Positions 5,928 through 9,131 of a DNA stretch of 9,131 bases are shown piece by piece. Within the stretch, counting starts at the first letter, position 1. Each line of letters opens with the position of its first letter. The notes below the pieces were generated by a model, which saw only the letters and a list, made by a program, of their open reading frames with translations, did no database searches and had not been told where the DNA came from. Position numbers and translations under genes: made by a program. Source of the DNA: CAYLSV01 sp964386435 (lineage in GTDB: Bacteria; Planctomycetota; Phycisphaerae; Tepidisphaerales; Tepidisphaeraceae); the NCBI GenBank assembly GCA_964386435.1, contig CAYLSV010000125.1, positions 1-9,131 of the forward strand. Reading direction: 5' to 3'.

Positions 5928-7733
5928 ATGAAGCGGTTGCGATGCGGCGGCGTGTCGGCGATACTCGGCGGCATGCTGGGACTCATGCTGCTTGCCTTGT
6001 CGTTGATCGGATTCGTCGCCGGGCCAGTGGTCGGGGAGGAGCCGCGGGCGGTGGGCGAGCGGGCTGTGGAGCTGCTGTTCGCCGGCGATCCGGCGGTGGC
6101 TGAGTTGGCGGCGGCGGACGATGTAGCCGGGCGGACACGGCTGTCAGCGCTGGCCCGGCGGATCGCGCTGCAGCACCGCATCGACGGCAGCGAGCCCCCC
6201 GCCGGCCCGTTCGTCGCCGATGTCCAAATCAACGGCGACACCGCCCGCGTCAACCTCCGCGCCGGCGACTGGCCGATCGGCCTGACCCACTTGACCCTTG
6301 CCCGCGCCGCCGACGCCTGGCACGTCCGCCCCACCCCAGGTCTAGAAGGCAACGAGCGGGACAAGGCGTTGGTCAAGGCCAGCCTCGCCGACGAAGCGTT
6401 GCTGCTGATGGCCGAAGAGATCGAAGACCGCATCGAGGCCGGCACGGTTCCGTCGATCGAATTTATCAAGCCGATCATCGGCCCGCTGCGGGCTCCCATG
6501 TACGACTTGCTCGCCCGAAGGAAGCTGCCGGAGGATCTGCAACCCGTGGCTGAAGCAGTGTCGGACGACCAGGCCGAGTTGGCCCAGCAGGACCTTCAGG
6601 CCCGAGTCGACGCGAAGATCGCGGCCTCAGCCGGCCGCATCATCTTCGATGTCAACGTCGGGGGTCGGGTAGAACACATGGTGCCCATCGGCAAATACTT
6701 GGTGCTGGCTTGCAACGGCGAAGACAAGCCGATTCGCTTATTAGACACTCAAAAAAATAAGGTTACCGAATTACCGTTGCTTGTCGCCTTGGGCCTGGAA
6801 GATGAAGCCGACCAGCACCAACCCCTCCGGTTTGTTTGCACCGCGATGGTCCCGGACAACCAAGGGTCGGTTTGGATAGGCGGCTTCGTCAGCCGTGCCA
6901 AGGCTGTCGAGCAGAGTTGGGCCGAGCCACGGCTCCCTTCGCGGAACGTGGCCGCACGCGACTTGCCGCGGCTGCACCATCTGCTGATCCAGGTTGATCC
7001 GTCACGCGGCGTGATCCGCAAGCAGATTACCCTGAAGCACACCCCCACCGCCTTGGCGTGGCACCAAGATCGTCTGTTCGTGGCATTGGGTCCGCATCTG
7101 GCCTCAGTCGACCTGGACACGAATCAGGTTCTGGAAATCGATGTAGACCTGTCCGATGTGACCCCCGACCAAGTGGCCGGGGGCGATCCGCCCGTCGATG
7201 ACCCGGCCTTGAACGAGTTCATTCACCTTCAGCCGCTCACGGAACGCCGGCTGCTGGCCATTGGGACCGTGCAGACCATTGTGTTTGATGCTGATCTCAA
7301 ACCGACAGCTTGGCTGGGCCACCTTTACGCCACGTCGGCTGTCGCCGTCGTAGGTGAGGGGTACTACCTCGGCGGAAGCGCTGCGCCTGGCCTGATGGCG
7401 AGCAGTAGCTCGCTTGTGCTACATTGGGCACCCGGCCGGGATGCTCAGCGGACATCCATCGGCATCGGGCGGGGTCCGCACGTCCGAACCTGCACGTCAA
7501 CCGCCATCCGCACCCGGCCGGAGACAGGCATGATCTTCGCGGCATCGGTCTTGCCCGTGCTGGGCGACGAACCTACCGCGCACGAACTGATCATTGCCGA
7601 CTTAGCCGCGGGTGAGCCGCAGGTGATTTACGTCCGCGACGCGATCCGATGTGTTCGAGTACTTGAAGACGGTCGTTTGATCACCGGCGACGACGGCGGT
7701 TTCCTCAAGTTGTGGATGGCTGAGGCTCCCTGA
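5928..7733 (+). CDS. Exported or membrane-anchored protein: NTF2-like region plus probable beta-propeller
   Basis: This 601-residue protein belongs to no family I can name. It starts MKRLR, followed by a hydrophobic stretch at about 8-36 and GEEPRA, which reads as a signal peptide or a single N-terminal anchor, so the bulk should lie outside the cytoplasm. Residues of about 40-135 resemble an NTF2/SnoaL or DUF4878-like fold: a helix RAVELLFAGD, then strands FVADVQINGDTARVNL and LTHLTLARAADAWHVRP. A helical linker covers about 145-240. From about 240 to the end the sequence alternates short strands and turns as in beta-propellers: GRVEHMVPIGKYLVLAC, GSVWIGGF, TALAWHQDRLFVALG, and the last blade, RVLEDGRLITGDDGGFLKLW, is WD40-like. 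The start has GGAGGT eleven bases upstream. Base composition is more AT-rich around 6735-6780 than elsewhere. The gene follows rho on the same strand and ends before a strong terminator. Confidence 0.85.
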   Translation: MKRLRCGGVSAILGGMLGLMLLALSLIGFVAGPVVGEEPRAVGERAVELLFAGDPAVAELAAADDVAGRTRLSALARRIALQHRIDGSEPPAGPFVADVQINGDTARVNLRAGDWPIGLTHLTLARAADAWHVRPTPGLEGNERDKALVKASLADEALLLMAEEIEDRIEAGTVPSIEFIKPIIGPLRAPMYDLLARRKLPEDLQPVAEAVSDDQAELAQQDLQARVDAKIAASAGRIIFDVNVGGRVEHMVPIGKYLVLACNGEDKPIRLLDTQKNKVTELPLLVALGLEDEADQHQPLRFVCTAMVPDNQGSVWIGGFVSRAKAVEQSWAEPRLPSRNVAARDLPRLHHLLIQVDPSRGVIRKQITLKHTPTALAWHQDRLFVALGPHLASVDLDTNQVLEIDVDLSDVTPDQVAGGDPPVDDPALNEFIHLQPLTERRLLAIGTVQTIVFDADLKPTAWLGHLYATSAVAVVGEGYYLGGSAAPGLMASSSSLVLHWAPGRDAQRTSIGIGRGPHVRTCTSTAIRTRPETGMIFAASVLPVLGDEPTAHELIIADLAAGEPQVIYVRDAIRCVRVLEDGRLITGDDGGFLKLWMAEAP

Positions 7734-7771
7734 GGCGGTTTCGGAATCATTCGAACCCACCGGTGTTCGTC

Positions 7772-7813
7772 AGGTAGCTGCGATCCAATGGATCTCAGCT
7801 ACCTCCTTTTTTT
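7772..7813 (+). terminator. Strong intrinsic terminator after the NTF2/propeller gene
   Basis: The inverted repeat AGGTAGCTG (7772-7780) and CAGCTACCT (7796-7804) pairs perfectly. After one mismatch the stem continues as GATCC/GGATC around an AAT loop (7782-7794). The stem is followed by CC and seven T residues (7807-7813). It lies 38 bases after the stop codon at 7733. The T-tract is on the plus strand only, so it serves the upstream plus-strand gene, although the stem could also hinder transcription arriving from the partition cassette. Confidence 0.92.
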
Positions 7814-7843
7814 GGTGAATCCAGGGGCTTCTAAGCTGCTTGG

Positions 7844-8263
7844 TCACGCGGCGGCTGTGTCTTGTTGCTGCTTGCCCAAGTCGCGGTAGTACTCGATGCA
7901 CCATTTGCGCAGGGCGTCCTCCATGATGTCGGTCATCGTGTTGAACGCCCCGCCTTCGAACTCGTTGGTCATGGCGATCATCTTCACCCGCCGGGCGAGC
8001 TTGCTGTCGAGGCGGAGGCTGACGGTTTTGGTGGATGGGACGTGGGCCGAGGCGCTCAGCTGCACCGGTTGCTCGAGGATCTGGGCGAACTCGGCCTCCT
8101 CGCTGTCCACCGTTGGGGCGGTTCGCTTCTTGCGCGGCTTGGGCACGGTCGGGGCCGGGGCGGCGGGCGTGAGGTCGGCCCGCACGTCGTCGGGGATGGC
8201 CGGATCGGTCAGCTCGTCGAGCATCGCGCTGCTGAGCAAACTCTTCTTCGGGGGGTTGGGCAT
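7844..8263 (-). CDS. ParG-like ribbon-helix-helix partition protein
   Basis: This protein of 139 residues starts at the ATG at 8263, with AGGA eight bases upstream. The first 75 or so residues are Pro- and Ala-rich and probably disordered, with a basic patch PKPRKKRT (41-48). The C-terminal part reads as a ribbon-helix-helix DNA-binding domain: a strand KTVSLRL (79-85), a first helix DSKLARRVKMIAM (86-98), a turn EFEGGAFN, and a second helix TMTDIMEDALRKWCIEYY (109-126). It follows the small ParA gene by 29 bases on the same strand. In type Ib partition loci such as parFG this position is taken by the dimeric RHH protein that binds the centromere, represses the operon, and uses its flexible N-terminal tail to stimulate the ParA ATPase. 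That assignment rests on fold and gene order; a plain CopG-type repressor is the alternative. The same frame is open far upstream, but that part is antisense or shadow to parA. Confidence 0.82.
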   Translation of the reverse strand: MPNPPKKSLLSSAMLDELTDPAIPDDVRADLTPAAPAPTVPKPRKKRTAPTVDSEEAEFAQILEQPVQLSASAHVPSTKTVSLRLDSKLARRVKMIAMTNEFEGGAFNTMTDIMEDALRKWCIEYYRDLGKQQQDTAAA

Positions 8264-8292
8264 AATCAATTTCCTTTGGATTCTGGGCGATA

Positions 8293-8967
8293 TCAGGCGG
8301 CGAGCTTCTTGGGCGACTTGCCGCGGTCTTTCTTGAGGGCGAGGATGAACTCGTCGAACGCCTCGGTCATCTCCTTGGCCGCCGCACGGGCGCCGGCCTC
8401 GCGGTCCAGCCGCCACACGACGCTGCCGATGCCGCTGGCCTTCTCGATGGCCGTCCGCTTGCTCAGCGTCGACGCCAAGCAGCCGACCGGGTGGGCGCGG
8501 GCCAATTCCTCCACCTCGCGATGGATGGCGGCCGCCTGCTCGCGGCGGTTGATGATCAGCCGGACGGTCGGCTTGCAGCGATTGTGAACCGCCTGCTGCT
8601 CGTAGACCTTCAGGCCCTGCACCGTGGCCCGCCAATCGAGCGGCGCGGGGTTCATCGGCACGAGAATCGCGTCGGCGTGCCGCACCGCGGTGAGGGCGGC
8701 GTCCCCGAGGCCCGGCTGGCTGTCGACGATGAGGAACATCCGCTCGTTGCGGCACCGGCTCATCACGCGGTCAATCTTCGCAGCGTCCGTGGTTGCCACC
8801 ACGTCGGCCTGCGGCAACGCCTCCCGCCCCCACGCCGCGGCGGCGGCCTGGTTGTCGGTGTCGAGGATGCCCACGCTCGCCCCCTGCTCGGCCAAATGGG
8901 CCGCGAGGTGAACCGCCAGCGTCGTTTTCCCCACGCCGCCTTTTTGGGCGTTGATGAGAATGTTCAT
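8293..8967 (-). CDS. parA: ParA/ParF-type partition ATPase
   Basis: This protein of 224 residues starts at the ATG at 8967, where GAGGTGG lies just upstream and the conserved fold begins at once (MNILINAQKGGVGKTT). The deviant Walker A box is KGGVGKTT at residues 9-16 with signature Lys9 and Lys14. Walker A' is ILDTDNQAAAAAW (34-46), matching the D-x-D-x-Q pattern of plasmid ParA proteins. Walker B is MFLIVDSQPG (77-86) with Asp82, and ILVPMNPAPLDWRA (101-114) is the usual following strand and loop. No N-terminal helix-turn-helix domain is present, and the length places it in the small ParF/ParA-Ib group. Such ATPases bind DNA nonspecifically in the ATP state and move cargo carried by a partner, here most likely the RHH protein immediately downstream. 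A TTG 29 codons upstream is in frame but lacks support. Confidence 0.95.
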   Translation of the reverse strand: MNILINAQKGGVGKTTLAVHLAAHLAEQGASVGILDTDNQAAAAAWGREALPQADVVATTDAAKIDRVMSRCRNERMFLIVDSQPGLGDAALTAVRHADAILVPMNPAPLDWRATVQGLKVYEQQAVHNRCKPTVRLIINRREQAAAIHREVEELARAHPVGCLASTLSKRTAIEKASGIGSVVWRLDREAGARAAAKEMTEAFDEFILALKKDRGKSPKKLAA

Positions 8968-9038
8968 GCCCCACCTCATCGGCCACCCCACGCCGGCAAC
9001 ATGAGCCCGACCCGCAAGTTCCACGACGCCGCCCCCGG

Positions 9039-9083
9039 GCGCGCAAGACGTCAAGCTGTACAGCGCGCAATACAGCCATACAG
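9039..9083. promoter_or_regulatory. Repeat cluster upstream of parA: candidate operator or centromere
   Basis: Three copies of TACAG start at 9059, 9071 and 9079. The first lies inside the 10-base palindrome GCTGTACAGC (9055-9064). GCGCGCAA occurs at 9039-9046 and again at 9063-9070. The cluster is 72-116 bases before the parA start, where type Ib partition loci usually carry the iterated sites bound by the RHH protein. The repeats are short and the window ends soon after, so this is a candidate only. Confidence 0.35.
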
Positions 9084-9131
9084 AAGGACCGTATTCTCAA
9101 TCGGCTGGTACGAAGAACGCACTCCCGCTGC

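Noticed and set aside
5867..6499. Minus-strand open frame of 210 codons opposite the start of the exported-protein gene
   Set aside because: It reads Ser/Arg/Pro-rich low-complexity sequence, crosses the hairpin at 5888-5920, and opposes a coherent signal peptide and domain on the plus strand.
7734..7771. T-arm-like TTCGAACCC near 7751 as part of a tRNA
   Set aside because: No acceptor, D-arm or anticodon arm can be paired around it, and the following bases belong to the terminator stem.
8264..8755. Upstream extension of the RHH protein frame
   Set aside because: It is an alternate frame of parA with an Arg/Gly/Pro-rich composition typical of GC-rich shadows. The ATG at 8263 has a good Shine-Dalgarno.
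8968..9054. N-terminal extension of ParA from a TTG at 9054
   Set aside because: The ParA fold starts at the ATG at 8967, which has GAGGTGG just upstream. The extra 29 residues show no family similarity.

Overview
The window looks like chromosomal (or large-replicon) DNA from a GC-rich planctomycete, most likely of the class Phycisphaerae. The best lineage marker is the protein at 2947-3981. It opens with TLENRRLLAADAV, a variant of the LEPRRLLS-type N-terminus found on many secreted planctomycete proteins, and it has degenerate RTX-like repeats at its C-terminus. The lineage call rests on this motif and on base composition, not on a marker gene tree.

Layout, left to right. At the left edge, on the minus strand, is the start of a glycine-rich RRM RNA-binding protein (1-298, running off the window). 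Next comes about 340 bases without a convincing gene (299-639), holding two small hairpins and a doubtful 38-codon ORF. A minus-strand run follows, read from right to left: a BCP/PrxQ peroxiredoxin (2330-2797), a small DUF2934-type protein (2066-2296) and a LON substrate-binding-domain protein (1259-2044), closely spaced and ending in a candidate intrinsic terminator (1237-1260). Beyond that lies a gamma-glutamylcyclotransferase-fold protein (640-1167) whose catalytic glutamate appears to be alanine. On the plus strand from 2947 is the planctomycete surface-type protein. It converges on a minus-strand YqeY homologue (4131-4565), and the gap between them holds a near-perfect 34-bp RNA-like hairpin (4007-4086).

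Transcription factor Rho (4674-5870, plus) is divergent from yqeY and starts at TTG behind a strong Shine-Dalgarno. It lacks the usual N-terminal helical bundle and carries an Asn/Gly/Arg-rich insert in its primary RNA-binding domain, while the ATPase core is intact. A GC-rich 15-bp hairpin separates rho from a 601-residue exported or membrane-anchored protein (5928-7733) with an NTF2-like N-terminal part and a probable beta-propeller. That gene ends in a strong intrinsic terminator (7772-7813).

The right end holds a minus-strand two-gene partition cassette: a small ParF-type ParA ATPase (8293-8967) followed 29 bases later by a ribbon-helix-helix ParG-like protein (7844-8263). CTGTA-type repeats upstream (9039-9083) could be its operator or centromere. 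This cassette is typical of plasmids, so its position beside rho and yqeY is one of the more interesting aspects of the window. The genes fall into RNA metabolism (RRM protein, Rho), stress and protein quality (PrxQ, LON-domain protein), an envelope or surface set, and DNA partition. No rRNA, tRNA, CRISPR array, transposase or complete insertion sequence was seen.
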